DNA of 64,000 bases, from positions 1 through 64,000 of the forward strand of contig PHEQ01000014.1 in assembly GCA_002842985.1 (NCBI GenBank), in the 5' to 3' direction. Made by a program: the position numbers and the translations under genes. This stretch comes from Alphaproteobacteria bacterium HGW-Alphaproteobacteria-1 (lineage in GTDB: Bacteria > Pseudomonadota > Alphaproteobacteria > Rhodobacterales > Rhodobacteraceae). This document shows positions 16,898 through 25,214 of the stretch, one piece after another. The notes beneath the pieces are model-generated. The model was not told where the DNA came from and searched no databases. It was given only the letters and a program-made list of their open reading frames with translations. The first letter of the stretch is position 1, and every line of letters starts with the position of its first letter.

Positions 16898-17606
16898 TCA
16901 GACGGCCATGGTGGAGCTGAGAAAGCCCCGAAGCCGCTCGGATTTGGGCGCGCCGAAGAGATCGGCAGGCGCGCCCTCCTCCTCGATCAGGCCCTGATGA
17001 AGGAAGACGACGTGATCGCTCACATCGGCGGCCATCTTCATGTCGTGGGTGACGATCATCATGGTGCGGCCCTCGCCCGCCAGATCCTTGATGACGCGGA
17101 TCACCTCCTGTTCAAGCTCCGGATCGAGCGCCGATGTCGGCTCGTCGAAGAGAAGCGCCTCGGGCTCCATGCAGAGCGCGCGGGCGATGGCGGCGCGTTG
17201 TTGCTGGCCGCCCGACAGTTGCGCCGGGTAGACATCGCATTTGTCGCCGATCCCCACCTTGTCGAGATAGCCGCGCGCGGCGGCCTCCGCCTCGGCGCGG
17301 CCACGCCCCAGCACCGTCACGGGGGCCTCCATCACGTTTTGCAGGATGGTCATATGCGCCCAGAGATTGAATTGCTGGAACACCATGCTGAGATTGGTGC
17401 GGCTCGCCGTTGAACAGGATGTCGCCCTGCTGGCTGTCCTCGAGCAGGTTGGCGCAGCGCAGGATGGTGGATTTGCCCGAGCCGGACGAGCCGATAAGCG
17501 AGACGACATGGCCCCTCGGCGCGGTGATATCGACGCCCTTGATGACCTCCAAGGCGCCATAGGCCTTGTGCAGGTTGCGGATCTCGATGACCGGCGTTTC
17601 AGACAC
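16898..17606 (-). pseudogene. Amino-acid ABC transporter ATPase, frameshifted with an internal deletion
   Basis: The first part, from the ATG at 17606, encodes MSETPVIEIRNLHKAYG and an intact Walker A (GSSGSGKSTIL) up to ILFNGEP. The rest, in another frame, encodes RTNLSMVFQQFNLWAH (Q-loop), the signature LSGGQQQR and Walker B ALLFDEPTSALD to the end. The two frames meet at about 17400. Compared with HisP-type ATPases, roughly twenty residues that normally lie between the NGE turn and the Q-loop are missing, so the lesion is a deletion that is not a multiple of three. Each half alone is non-functional. A sequencing error cannot explain a missing block. Confidence 0.88.
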
Positions 17607-17725
17607 GCGCGCCCCCCCTGATGGACGAAATTATCTCTCTTTTGTGACACTAGGACGGAAAATTATGCGCATTGCAACTTGCAAAGCGGCAAAATGGCGG
17701 CTTGGGCGTCCGAAGTGACGCCCGG

Positions 17726-18475
17726 TCAGGCCAAATCGGCGGCAGGGGGCGCGGGGATGGGCAGCGCGCGATAGGCCTCGGGCGTCAGGATGGTCACACC
17801 AAGCAGGCCGAGCGTGTGGCGGTCCGCCACCGAAAGCGCCGCCACCGCCTCCGAGAGCGCGGCGCGGATCGGCGCGGGGTCGCGGGTCATGGCGGTGATG
17901 AAGGGCAGCGCGGGGGTGGGATCGGTGCGCCCGATCACCCGCAAGCCGCGGGCAAAGCCGTCATGGCGCGTGATGAGCACCCATGTCAGCGCGTCAATCG
18001 CGGCGATATCGGCGCGCCCTTCGGCCACCGCCCGCGCGGAAAGGCGATGCGCGCCGGTGCGCAGCGTCGGCCCGAATGCAAAGCCGTCGGCGGCGGCGAA
18101 AGCCTGCGGCGCGGCCCAGCCCGATTGCGACAAGGGCTCGTTATAGGCCAGCACCGCCCCGGCAAAATCCTGCGGGCGCGTGCGCGGATCATCCGCACGC
18201 ACCACGAAGACGCTGTAATACTGCCCCTCGGGGCAATCGGGGAGGTCATGGATCGGTGTAGCCACAAGGTGCACACGGTCATGCAACCGCGCGCGATAGG
18301 GCAGCCCGCAGGTCTGCGACAGGATCAGATCCGGGCTTTGCCACTCTGCCCAGAGATCGCCCCCGCGCGTGAGGTGCGCAGGCCCCTGCCCCAGCCGCTC
18401 GCGCACACCCTGCCAGAGCCGGTCATTGACCGCAGCGGTCTCGGGGCGGTCATACATGGGCAGGCTGGCGATCAC
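17726..18475 (-). CDS. PhnD-like phosphate/phosphonate-binding domain protein without a signal peptide
   Basis: A 249-residue protein resembling the periplasmic part of phosphonate ABC transporters (IASLPMYDRPE at the start; YYSVFVVRADDPRTRPQDFAG and ADIAAIDALTWVLI inside). No signal peptide or Tat motif is seen, so it probably stays in the cytoplasm or is a relic, and no permease or ATPase gene is adjacent. Relatives occur widely as stand-alone genes with unknown ligand. Its start overlaps the stop of the TerB-family gene by four bases, so the two are cotranscribed. Confidence 0.75.
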   Translation of the reverse strand: MIASLPMYDRPETAAVNDRLWQGVRERLGQGPAHLTRGGDLWAEWQSPDLILSQTCGLPYRARLHDRVHLVATPIHDLPDCPEGQYYSVFVVRADDPRTRPQDFAGAVLAYNEPLSQSGWAAPQAFAAADGFAFGPTLRTGAHRLSARAVAEGRADIAAIDALTWVLITRHDGFARGLRVIGRTDPTPALPFITAMTRDPAPIRAALSEAVAALSVADRHTLGLLGVTILTPEAYRALPIPAPPAADLA

Positions 18476-18909
18476 CCGCGCGCCACCTTCTGGCGCGCGC
18501 GCGCACTCTGCTGATCGGTGAAGCCCAGAAGGCTGGCCACCAGCCGCATGAGCGTGTCTTCATGCGCGTCGCGTGTTCCATCGGCGAGCGCCACCTGCCA
18601 CAGTGCCTCGATCACCGCCGCGCGCGCCTCGTATGGCACCGCATCCTTGATCGCACGGGTAAAGCGCACCGTGTCCGGCGCCTCGGCCTCGAGCGCCTCG
18701 GCTTCGGCCCTCAGCGCCTCGGCCTGCGTGGTGTCAAGGCCGTATCGCTCGGCAAGAACGGCCGTGATGCGCGCGCGTTCCTCGGGCGCATACGCGCCAT
18801 CGGCGCGCGCCAGCCGGACCATCAGGGCCGACAGCGCGAGCCGCGCATCGGCGTCCGCAAGGGTCTCGGGGGCGGGGGCGAGAAGCCGGGTCAGAAAATC
18901 AGCGAACAT
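18472..18909 (-). CDS. TerB-family tellurite resistance-like protein
   Basis: A 145-residue all-helical protein with the TerB pattern: LSALMVRLARADGAYAPEE near residue 27 and VALADGTRDAHEDTLMRLVA near residue 107, two acidic helix-turn segments that may bind metal. TerB-domain proteins without other ter genes are common in proteobacteria and their function is unknown; direct tellurite resistance should not be assumed. It is translationally coupled to the PhnD-like gene. Confidence 0.85.
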   Translation of the reverse strand: MFADFLTRLLAPAPETLADADARLALSALMVRLARADGAYAPEERARITAVLAERYGLDTTQAEALRAEAEALEAEAPDTVRFTRAIKDAVPYEARAAVIEALWQVALADGTRDAHEDTLMRLVASLLGFTDQQSARARQKVARG

Positions 18910-18949
18910 GCCCCATCCTTACCCCAGTCGCGCGCCCCCGCCAATGCCC

Positions 18950-19723
18950 TCAGAGCGCGGTCCAGCCGCCATCGACGCTGATGGTCGTGCCGGTGATCTG
19001 CGCCGCAGCGTCGGAACACAGGAACAGCGCCGTGCCACCCATCTGTTCGGTGGTCGCGAATTCCTTGGACGGCTGACGTTCGAGCATGACCTTCTCGATC
19101 ACCTCTTCGCGGTCCATGCCGTATTTCTCCATCGTGTCGGGGATCTGCGCCTCGACCAGCGGGGTGAGCACGTAGCCGGGGCAGATCGCGTTCGCCGTGA
19201 TCGGCTCGCGCGCCGTTTCAAGCGCGGTGACCTTGGTAAAGCCGACAATGCCATGCTTGGCCGCCACATAGGCCGATTTGAACGGGCTGGCGGTCAGACC
19301 GTGGGCCGAGGAAATGTTGATGATCCGCCCCCAGCCGCGTTCGCGCATGACGGGAAGCGCTGCGGCCGTGGTGTGAAACGCCGAATTGAGGTTGATGGCG
19401 ATGATCGCGTCCCACTTTTCGGTCGGAAACTCTTCGATCGGACAGACATGCTGAATGCCCGCATTGTTGATCAGGATATCGCAGCCGCCGGCCTTTCCGA
19501 TCAGCGCGCGGCACTCGTCGGGTTTGGACATGTCCGCCTTGATATAGCGCGCCTGCGTGCCGGTCTCCTCCGAGATGCGCTTGGCCAACGCGTGATCTTC
19601 CTCCGAATCGGTGAAGGAATTCAGCACCACGTTTACGCCCGCGCGCGCCAGCTCCTCGGCGATGCCGAGGCCGATACCCGAATTCGATCCTGTGATGACG
19701 GCGGTCTTGCCTTTGACACTCAT
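18950..19723 (-). CDS. bdhA: 3-hydroxybutyrate dehydrogenase
   Basis: A classical short-chain dehydrogenase that interconverts 3-hydroxybutyrate and acetoacetate with NAD, part of polyhydroxybutyrate breakdown. The 257-residue protein has the cofactor motif TGSNSGIGLGIAEEL, NNAGIQHV, and the catalytic Ser-Tyr-Lys in NISSAHGLTASPFKSAYVAAKHG. Q-H-V and the C-terminal ITGTTISVDGGWTAL match BDH. The ATG at 19723 gives the usual start MSVKGKTAVITG. A promoter, hairpin and terminator lie 90-200 bases upstream on the same strand and may form its regulated leader. Confidence 0.92.
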   Translation of the reverse strand: MSVKGKTAVITGSNSGIGLGIAEELARAGVNVVLNSFTDSEEDHALAKRISEETGTQARYIKADMSKPDECRALIGKAGGCDILINNAGIQHVCPIEEFPTEKWDAIIAINLNSAFHTTAAALPVMRERGWGRIINISSAHGLTASPFKSAYVAAKHGIVGFTKVTALETAREPITANAICPGYVLTPLVEAQIPDTMEKYGMDREEVIEKVMLERQPSKEFATTEQMGGTALFLCSDAAAQITGTTISVDGGWTAL

Positions 19724-19814
19724 GCCCGGTCTCCCAATGATTATTGCGCTCGCAGCATATATGCCGCACACGCGAAATGCACGGGGCATCAACGATCACG
19801 TCACCGAGAGGGCC

Positions 19815-19841
19815 AAAAAAAACCCCGGCACAAGGCCGGGG
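19815..19841 (-). terminator. Rho-independent terminator of the candidate small RNA
   Basis: On the minus strand CCCCGGC-N5-GCCGGGG closes a seven-to-eight pair stem and is followed directly by TTTTTTTT. No protein gene on this strand lies upstream within reach, so it must end a short transcript or act as an attenuator. Confidence 0.85.
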
Positions 19842-19890
19842 TATAGTCATTGAGGCAGGTTTCATACAGGCAAGAAACCTATCGAGCAGT
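19815..19890 (-). ncRNA. Candidate small RNA (about 76 nt) or bdhA leader/attenuator
   Basis: From a predicted start at A19890 the minus strand encodes a hairpin AGGTTTC-TTGCCTGTAT-GAAACCT (19880-19857), a short linker, and a terminator stem ACCCCGGC/GCCGGGGT followed by eight Ts. A promoter with the right spacing precedes it. No open reading frame of note lies inside. The terminator ends 91 bases before the bdhA start codon on the same strand, so it may be an independent RNA or an attenuated leader. I recognise no known family. Confidence 0.6.
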
Positions 19891-19896
19891 GCCCCT

Positions 19897-19925
19897 GTTA
19901 TAAGCAATCCCGCGCCGCTATCCAA
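19897..19925 (-). promoter_or_regulatory. Promoter of the candidate small RNA
   Basis: On the minus strand TTGGAT (19925-19920), a 17-base spacer and TATAAC (19902-19897) form a good sigma-70 promoter. Its start point falls 76 bases before the end of the T-run of the terminator. Confidence 0.65.
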
Positions 19926-19937
19926 GCTAAAAGTTTG

Positions 19938-19958
19938 AAAACGCGAGACTCGCGTTTT
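19938..19958. repeat. Perfect 21-base palindrome between divergent transcripts
   Basis: AAAACGCGAG-A-CTCGCGTTTT is a perfect inverted repeat. It sits 13 bases upstream of the small-RNA -35 box and 14 bases before the binding-protein start codon on the other strand. It could be an operator for both directions or a short terminator-like hairpin. Confidence 0.6.
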
Positions 19959-19971
19959 AGGGTCAGGGTCA

Positions 19972-21834
19972 ATGAAACAAGGCAGAGCAGGAATTGTTGC
20001 GCAAATGACATCGGATTTTTTCCGCACGGGCCGCACTGTCCTGGCCGCTCTTGCCCTCGTGCTTGGCGCTTCTCCGGCGCAGGCCGGTCCGGCCCATGGC
20101 ATAGCTATGTATGGCACCCCCGCCCTGCCACCTGATTTTGTGTCGCTGCCCTATGCCAACCCGCACGCCCCCAAGGGTGGGCGCATCGTCACCGGCAATG
20201 TCGGCAGCTTCGATTCGCTCAATCCCTTCATCCTGCGCGGCACCCCACCCTGGCAATTGGTCAACCTCACGCATGAGACACTGATGGGGCGATCTTATGA
20301 TGAGCCGTTCACCTTATACGGTCTTCTGGCCGAATCGGTCGAGACCGACGAGGCGAGGACATGGGTGGAATTCACCCTGCGCGCCGAGGCCCGATTCTCG
20401 GATGGCAGCCCGGTCACGGTCGAGGACGTGATCTGGTCGTATGAGACATTGGGCACACGAGGACATCCGCGCTATCGCGCCTTCCGGGACAAGGTGGCGC
20501 GGATCGAGTCGACGGGGCCGCGCAAGGTGCGGCTCACCTTCACCGAGGAGGACCGCGAACTGGCCCTGCTCGCGGGACTGCGCCCGATCCTGCAAAAGGC
20601 GCAGTGGGAGGGGCGCGACATCGCCGAGGGCGGCCTCGACGATGTGCCGCTTGGCACCGGTCCCTATGTTGTGACCGATTACGAGGCGGGGCGCTTTGTG
20701 CGCCTCACCCGCAACCGCGACTATTGGGGCCGCGATCTGCCGCTGCGGCGCGGCACGGCCAATTTCGACGAGATCCGAATCGAGTTCTACGGCGACGACA
20801 GCGTGATGAAAGAGGCGTTCAAGGCGGGCCTGCTCAGCTATATGCGCGAGTTCAACGCCGAGTCCTGGGCCACGCAATACGATTTTCCGGCCGTCACGCG
20901 TGGCGACATCGTCTTGAGCGAAATTCCGCATGGCAAACCCTCGGGGATGACCGGCTTTGTCATGAACATGCGCCGCCCGCCGCTCGATGACTGGCGCGTG
21001 CGCGAGGCGCTGATCACCGCGTTCAATTTCGAGTATATCAACGACACGCTGACCGGCGGGCGGCAGCCGCGCATCACCTCCTATTTCTCCGGCTCCGATC
21101 TGGCCATGCGCCCCGGCCCCGCGACGGGACGCGTGCGCGCGTTGCTTCTGCCCTTCAAGGACACGCTCTTGCCTGGCACGCTGGACGGCTACGCCCTGCC
21201 CAAGGGCGACGGCACCGCGCGCAACCGTGCGGCCCTGCGCCGCGCGCGCGCCCTGCTGGAGGAGGCGGGATGGCACATAAAGGATGGCCGACTTGTCAAC
21301 AACGCAGGCCAACCGCTTGAATTGACGGTTCTTCTTCAGCAGGACGGGCTTGTATCGCAGACCGGTGCGATGATGGATATCTACGCCGCCGCCCTTGACC
21401 GGCTTGGCATCCGGCTGACGCTCGAGTCCGTGGACCGCGCGCAATATGCCGAGCGCGAGGCGCAGTTCGATTTCGACCTCACGATGATGCGGCGCGCGCT
21501 TTCGCTCAGCCCCGGCAACGAGCAATTCTTCTATTGGGGGTCAGAGCATGCCGATACCCCCGGCAGCCGCAATCTCATGGGAATGCGATCGCCCGCCGCC
21601 GAGGCGATGATCCGCGCCATGCTTACCGCCGAGACGCAAGAGGATTTCACCGCCGCCACCCGTGCGCTTGATCGGGTGCTGACAGCGGGCCGCTACGTCA
21701 TCCCCATCCACCAATACGCCGTGGGTCGTATTGCCCACCGGGCCGATCTGACCTATCTTCGCGAACACCTGCCGATCTACGGCGACGGAATCCATTTCCT
21801 GCCAGAGGTCTGGTGGCAAAAGACAGCCGACTGA
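19972..21834 (+). CDS. Family 5 extracellular solute-binding protein (YejA-like)
   Basis: A large periplasmic oligopeptide-binding protein of 620 residues. A signal sequence (FFRTGRTVLAALALVLGASPAQA) ends near residue 38. The SBP family 5 core follows, with HGIAMYGTPALPPDFVSLPYANPHAPKGG typical of the microcin C/peptide binding protein YejA and WSYETLGTRGHP inside. E. coli YejA works with the YejBEF permease-ATPase; none is encoded nearby. A second ATG at 20005 (MTSDFFRTG) is an equally plausible start. The AT-rich palindrome just upstream may regulate it. Confidence 0.88.
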   Translation: MKQGRAGIVAQMTSDFFRTGRTVLAALALVLGASPAQAGPAHGIAMYGTPALPPDFVSLPYANPHAPKGGRIVTGNVGSFDSLNPFILRGTPPWQLVNLTHETLMGRSYDEPFTLYGLLAESVETDEARTWVEFTLRAEARFSDGSPVTVEDVIWSYETLGTRGHPRYRAFRDKVARIESTGPRKVRLTFTEEDRELALLAGLRPILQKAQWEGRDIAEGGLDDVPLGTGPYVVTDYEAGRFVRLTRNRDYWGRDLPLRRGTANFDEIRIEFYGDDSVMKEAFKAGLLSYMREFNAESWATQYDFPAVTRGDIVLSEIPHGKPSGMTGFVMNMRRPPLDDWRVREALITAFNFEYINDTLTGGRQPRITSYFSGSDLAMRPGPATGRVRALLLPFKDTLLPGTLDGYALPKGDGTARNRAALRRARALLEEAGWHIKDGRLVNNAGQPLELTVLLQQDGLVSQTGAMMDIYAAALDRLGIRLTLESVDRAQYAEREAQFDFDLTMMRRALSLSPGNEQFFYWGSEHADTPGSRNLMGMRSPAAEAMIRAMLTAETQEDFTAATRALDRVLTAGRYVIPIHQYAVGRIAHRADLTYLREHLPIYGDGIHFLPEVWWQKTAD

Positions 21835-21887
21835 GGCAGCGAGACGCGCGAAGAAAACAAGCACGGAACAAGACACAGGCACCGACC

Positions 21888-22010
21888 ATGCGAAAACTGA
21901 TCATTCTCGCCCTTATCGCCGGCACCGCCGGGCTTGCCGCCTGCAACACGGTCGAGGGCGTCGGGCGTGATATTTCCGGTGCCGCGCGCGGCGTCAAGAA
22001 CGCGCTCTGA
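21888..22010 (+). CDS. Entericidin A/B family lipoprotein
   Basis: A 40-residue lipoprotein. The signal peptide [19 protein letters not shown] ends in a lipobox (LAAC), and the mature part [21 protein letters not shown] is typical of entericidin-like small lipoproteins. In E. coli the entericidin pair acts as a toxin/antidote; in Rhodobacteraceae single copies are common and their role is unknown. It sits 53 bases after the YejA-like gene, probably in the same transcript. Confidence 0.88.
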   Translation: MRKLIILALIAGTAGLAACNTVEGVGRDISGAARGVKNAL

Positions 22011-22128
22011 GAGCCGCCCGGCCGCCGACAGCCGCCCAGGGCGAAGATGCGCCCCGGCCTTGACGTCGGGCGGCGCGCGCGGCCTTTCCCCCTTGACGCC
22101 CCGCCCCATCCTGTCAGAACCCTCGGCC

Positions 22129-23166
22129 ATGAGCACAGCGACCCTCACCATCGACCTTGACGCGATTGTTGCCAACTGGCGCGCGCTCGACGCCGTGACC
22201 GCGGGCGAGACGGCGGCAGTGGTCAAGGCCGACGCCTATGGGCTTGGCATGGCGAGGGCCGCACGTGCGCTTGCCCGCGCCGGTGCGCGCCATTTCTTCG
22301 TCGCCGTTGCCGAGGAAGGCGCGGCCCTGCGCGAAATCCTTGGCCAGAGCGCCACCATTTACGTCTTTTCCGGCCACATGCCGGGCGATGCGGACATGAT
22401 CGGCGATTGCAACCTCGTGCCGATGCTCAATTCGGTCGAGCAACTGATCCGCCATGCCGAGGCCCTGCCCGGGGCACCGTTCGGCATCCAGCTTGACACC
22501 GGCCTGAATCGTCTGGGGATGGAACCCGCCGAATGGCAGGCCGTGCGTGAGATCGCGCTGGCGCAGTCCCCCGCACTGATCATGTCGCATCTGGCCTGCG
22601 CGGACGAGCGCGACCATGCCATGAACCCGCGGCAACTGGCGCTCTTCCGCGAGATGACCGACGGGCTCGACATCCCGCGCAGCCTTGCAAATACCGGCGC
22701 GATCCTGCTGCATTCCGATTATCATTTCGACCTCGCCCGCCCCGGCATCGGGGTCTATGGCGGCGCGCCATTTGCCAACGCGCGCCCCGTGGTCACGCTC
22801 GACATTCCGGTGATCCAGTGCCGTGATCTGGAGGAGGGCGAGAGCGTGGGCTATGGCTGCGATTTCATCGCCGCGCGCCCCACCCGCATTGCTACGGTCG
22901 CGGCGGGCTATGCCGATGGCATCCTGCGCGCCATGGGGCCAAAGACAAGCCTCTGGGCCGAGGACACGCCCTGCCCCATTGCGGGGCGCATCTCGATGGA
23001 CCTGATCGGCGTCGATATCACCGACCTGGGCCACGATCCCAAAACCCTGCAATTGCTTGGCCCCCATCAGGGCATCGACCGGCTCGCCGACAACGCAGGC
23101 ACCATCGGCTATGAAATCCTGACCTCATTGGGGGCGCGCTACACGCGACGCCATATAGGCGCATGA
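22129..23166 (+). CDS. alr: Alanine racemase
   Basis: A PLP enzyme that makes D-alanine for peptidoglycan. The 345-residue protein has the PLP-lysine motif [12 protein letters not shown] at about residue 31, HLACADE, the PLP phosphate-binding [16 protein letters not shown] and the substrate loop [12 protein letters not shown]. The C-terminal beta domain contributes the second base in [11 protein letters not shown]. The ATG at 22129 begins the usual [16 protein letters not shown]. Its stop overlaps the start of mlaE by four bases. Confidence 0.95.
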   Translation: MSTATLTIDLDAIVANWRALDAVTAGETAAVVKADAYGLGMARAARALARAGARHFFVAVAEEGAALREILGQSATIYVFSGHMPGDADMIGDCNLVPMLNSVEQLIRHAEALPGAPFGIQLDTGLNRLGMEPAEWQAVREIALAQSPALIMSHLACADERDHAMNPRQLALFREMTDGLDIPRSLANTGAILLHSDYHFDLARPGIGVYGGAPFANARPVVTLDIPVIQCRDLEEGESVGYGCDFIAARPTRIATVAAGYADGILRAMGPKTSLWAEDTPCPIAGRISMDLIGVDITDLGHDPKTLQLLGPHQGIDRLADNAGTIGYEILTSLGARYTRRHIGA

Positions 23167-23948
23167 GCTACATCCTGCGATTCCTCGCGGCCATCGGGCG
23201 CCGCACGCTGGCAGCACTGGCGGGCGTGGGCCGATTCACGCTCTTCGCCGCCGAGACGGTCAGCCACCTTGCGCGCCCGCCCTTCTACAGCCGCGAATTC
23301 CTGCAGGCGCTGGTGCAGATCGGCTGGCTGTCGCTGCCCGTGGTGGGACTTACGGCGCTCTTTACGGGGGGCGCGCTCGCGCTTCAGATCTACGCGGGCG
23401 GCGCGCGCTTCAACGCCGAGACGGTGGTGCCCTCGATCGTGGCCATCGGGCTCACCCGCGAACTTGGCCCCGTTCTGGGCGGCCTCATGGTGGCGGCGCG
23501 CGTGGCGTCCTCCATCGCCGCCGAGATCGGCACCATGAAGGTCACCGAGCAGATCGACGCGCTCACCACTCTCTCCACCAACCCGATGAAATACCTCACC
23601 CTTCCCCGCGTTCTGGCCGCGACACTTGCCGTGCCGCTGCTGGTGGGCGTGGGCGATGTCATCGGCATCATGGGCGGGTTTCTGGTGGGCGTGGGGCGGC
23701 TCGATTTCGGGGCGGCCACCTATCTCAAGACCACGCTCGATTTCCTCGAGACCTGGGACGTGGTTTCGGGCCTGATCAAGGGGTCGGTCTTTGGCTTCAT
23801 CGTGGCGCTGATGGGGTGCTACCACGGGATGAATTCGGGCCGCGGCGCGCAGGGCGTGGGCCGCGCCACGAAAACCGCGGTGGTCGCGGCCTCGGTGCTG
23901 ATCCTTGCTGCCAACTATATCCTGACCGAGGTGTTCTTTTCCGCATGA
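23163..23948 (+). CDS. mlaE: MlaE-family lipid ABC transporter permease
   Basis: An inner-membrane permease for phospholipid transport between the membranes. The 261-residue protein has the MlaE hallmarks: an amphipathic N-terminal segment, [16 protein letters not shown], the strongly conserved [37 protein letters not shown], and closing helices. It overlaps alr at one end and mlaF at the other by four bases, a tightly coupled operon. The MCE protein (MlaD) normally found third is absent here. Confidence 0.92.
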   Translation: MSYILRFLAAIGRRTLAALAGVGRFTLFAAETVSHLARPPFYSREFLQALVQIGWLSLPVVGLTALFTGGALALQIYAGGARFNAETVVPSIVAIGLTRELGPVLGGLMVAARVASSIAAEIGTMKVTEQIDALTTLSTNPMKYLTLPRVLAATLAVPLLVGVGDVIGIMGGFLVGVGRLDFGAATYLKTTLDFLETWDVVSGLIKGSVFGFIVALMGCYHGMNSGRGAQGVGRATKTAVVAASVLILAANYILTEVFFSA

Positions 23949-24691
23949 TCGAGCTTAGCGACGTTCACAAGGCTTTCGGCGCGAACCGCGTGCTGCGCGG
24001 TGTCAACCTGACCATCGAGTCGGGCACGTCGATGGTGATCATCGGCGGTTCGGGGACGGGCAAATCGGTAGCGCTCAAATGCGTGCTTGGCCTGATCCGG
24101 CCCGACAGCGGCACGATCACGCTGGACGGGCAGGACGTGACCAAGGGCGACCGCGACGCCTTTCTCGCGCGGTTCGGGATGCTGTTTCAGGGCGGCGCGC
24201 TTTTCGATTCGCTGCCCGTCTGGCAGAACGTGGCCTTTCGCCTGCTTCGTGGCTCGCGCAAGCGGCCGGTGAAGGAGGCGCATGAGATTGCCATCGAGAA
24301 GCTGCGCCGCGTCGGCCTCAAACCCGATGTGGCCGACAAGTTTCCGGCCGAACTGTCGGGCGGCATGCAAAAGCGCGTGGGCCTCGCCCGCGCCATCGCG
24401 GCCGAGCCCGAGATCATCTTTTTCGACGAGCCCACGACCGGCCTCGATCCGATCATGTCGGGCGTGATCAACGAGTTGATCCGCGAAATCGTGGTGGAAA
24501 TGGGGGCCACGGCGATGACCATCACCCATGACATGACCTCGGTGCGCGCGATTGCCGACAATGTGGCCATGCTGCATGACGGGGTGATCCAGTGGACCGG
24601 GCCGGTCAGCGACATGGACCAGTCGGGCGATCCTTACCTCGACCAGTTCATCCACGGCCGCGCCGAGGGGCCGATCGAGGCGGTGCGGTGA
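23945..24691 (+). CDS. mlaF: MlaF-family lipid ABC transporter ATP-binding protein
   Basis: The 248-residue ATPase partner of MlaE. Walker A is GGSGTGKSVALKC, the Q-loop reads MLFQGGALFDSLPVW (the SLTV-type motif of Mla/Ttg ATPases), the signature is LSGGMQKRVGLARA, Walker B IIFFDEPTTGLDP and the switch histidine TITHDM. The ATG at 23945 lies inside the overlap with mlaE. A PqiA-like membrane protein follows after a twin hairpin. Confidence 0.93.
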   Translation: MIELSDVHKAFGANRVLRGVNLTIESGTSMVIIGGSGTGKSVALKCVLGLIRPDSGTITLDGQDVTKGDRDAFLARFGMLFQGGALFDSLPVWQNVAFRLLRGSRKRPVKEAHEIAIEKLRRVGLKPDVADKFPAELSGGMQKRVGLARAIAAEPEIIFFDEPTTGLDPIMSGVINELIREIVVEMGATAMTITHDMTSVRAIADNVAMLHDGVIQWTGPVSDMDQSGDPYLDQFIHGRAEGPIEAVR

Positions 24692-24700
24692 CATCCCGCG

Positions 24701-24745
24701 CCAAGAATTTTCAAAAATTCTTGGCAAAAATTCGCGAATTTTTGC
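24701..24745. repeat. Twin AT-rich hairpins, copy 1
   Basis: Two adjacent inverted repeats: CCAAGAATTTT-CA-AAAATTCTTGG (24701-24724) and the perfect 22-base palindrome GCAAAAATTCGCGAATTTTTGC (24724-24745). They lie in the gap between mlaF and the PqiA-like gene. Similar pairs occur at 33552-33603 and 55572-55619. Both orientations end in T-rich arms, so they may also act as weak bidirectional terminators. Confidence 0.8.
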
Positions 24746-24773
24746 GCGCAACCTCTGAGGCAGGGCGAAAATC

Positions 24774-25214
24774 GTGACCAGATACGCCAACCTCGCGCTC
24801 CTGATCCTCTTCCCGGTGGCCTGGTTCGCGCCACTGCTGCGCGCAGGCATTGCCCTGCCGCTCTTCGGCCTCAGCGAAATCAGCATCATCTCGGGGCTGC
24901 AAGAACTCTGGCAGAGCGATGTCACCCTCGCCCTGCTGGTCACCTTCTTCGCGCTCTTCGCGCCCTATCTCAAGACCATCGGCCTCGCGCTGGTGCAGTT
25001 CGACCTGCTGGCCCCGCGCGCCCTGCCCGCGCTGCATCTCATGGGCAAGCTGGCGATGGCCGATATCTTCCTGATCGCGCTCTATATCATCGTGGTCAAG
25101 GGCGTGGGGCTGGCGCGGGTCGAGGTGGCCTGGGGGCTCTATCTCTTCAGCGCCTGCGTGCTGGCCTCCATCGCCATTGGTCACTTGACGAACAAAGCGC
25201 ACCCACCCCGCTGA
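24774..25214 (+). CDS. PqiA-domain membrane protein
   Basis: A 146-residue inner-membrane protein of four predicted helices, corresponding to one PqiA domain (LALLILFPVAWFAPLL, then LGKLAMADIFLIALYIIVVKGVGLA-like text seen as LMGKLAMADIFLIALYII). E. coli PqiA has two such domains plus zinc-finger cysteines and works with the MCE protein PqiB. This half-length form lacks the cysteines. It starts at GTG, preceded by CAGGGCGAAAATC. The position after mlaEF suggests a lipid-trafficking role. Confidence 0.8.
   Translation: MTRYANLALLILFPVAWFAPLLRAGIALPLFGLSEISIISGLQELWQSDVTLALLVTFFALFAPYLKTIGLALVQFDLLAPRALPALHLMGKLAMADIFLIALYIIVVKGVGLARVEVAWGLYLFSACVLASIAIGHLTNKAHPPR

Noticed and set aside
17380..17420. 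Programmed ribosomal frameshift in the ABC ATPase gene
   Set aside because: No slippery heptamer or downstream structure is seen, and about twenty conserved codons are missing, which a frameshift would not restore.
18472..18909. Tellurite resistance operon
   Set aside because: Only a TerB-like gene is present, without terC, terD or terE; the name does not prove the function.
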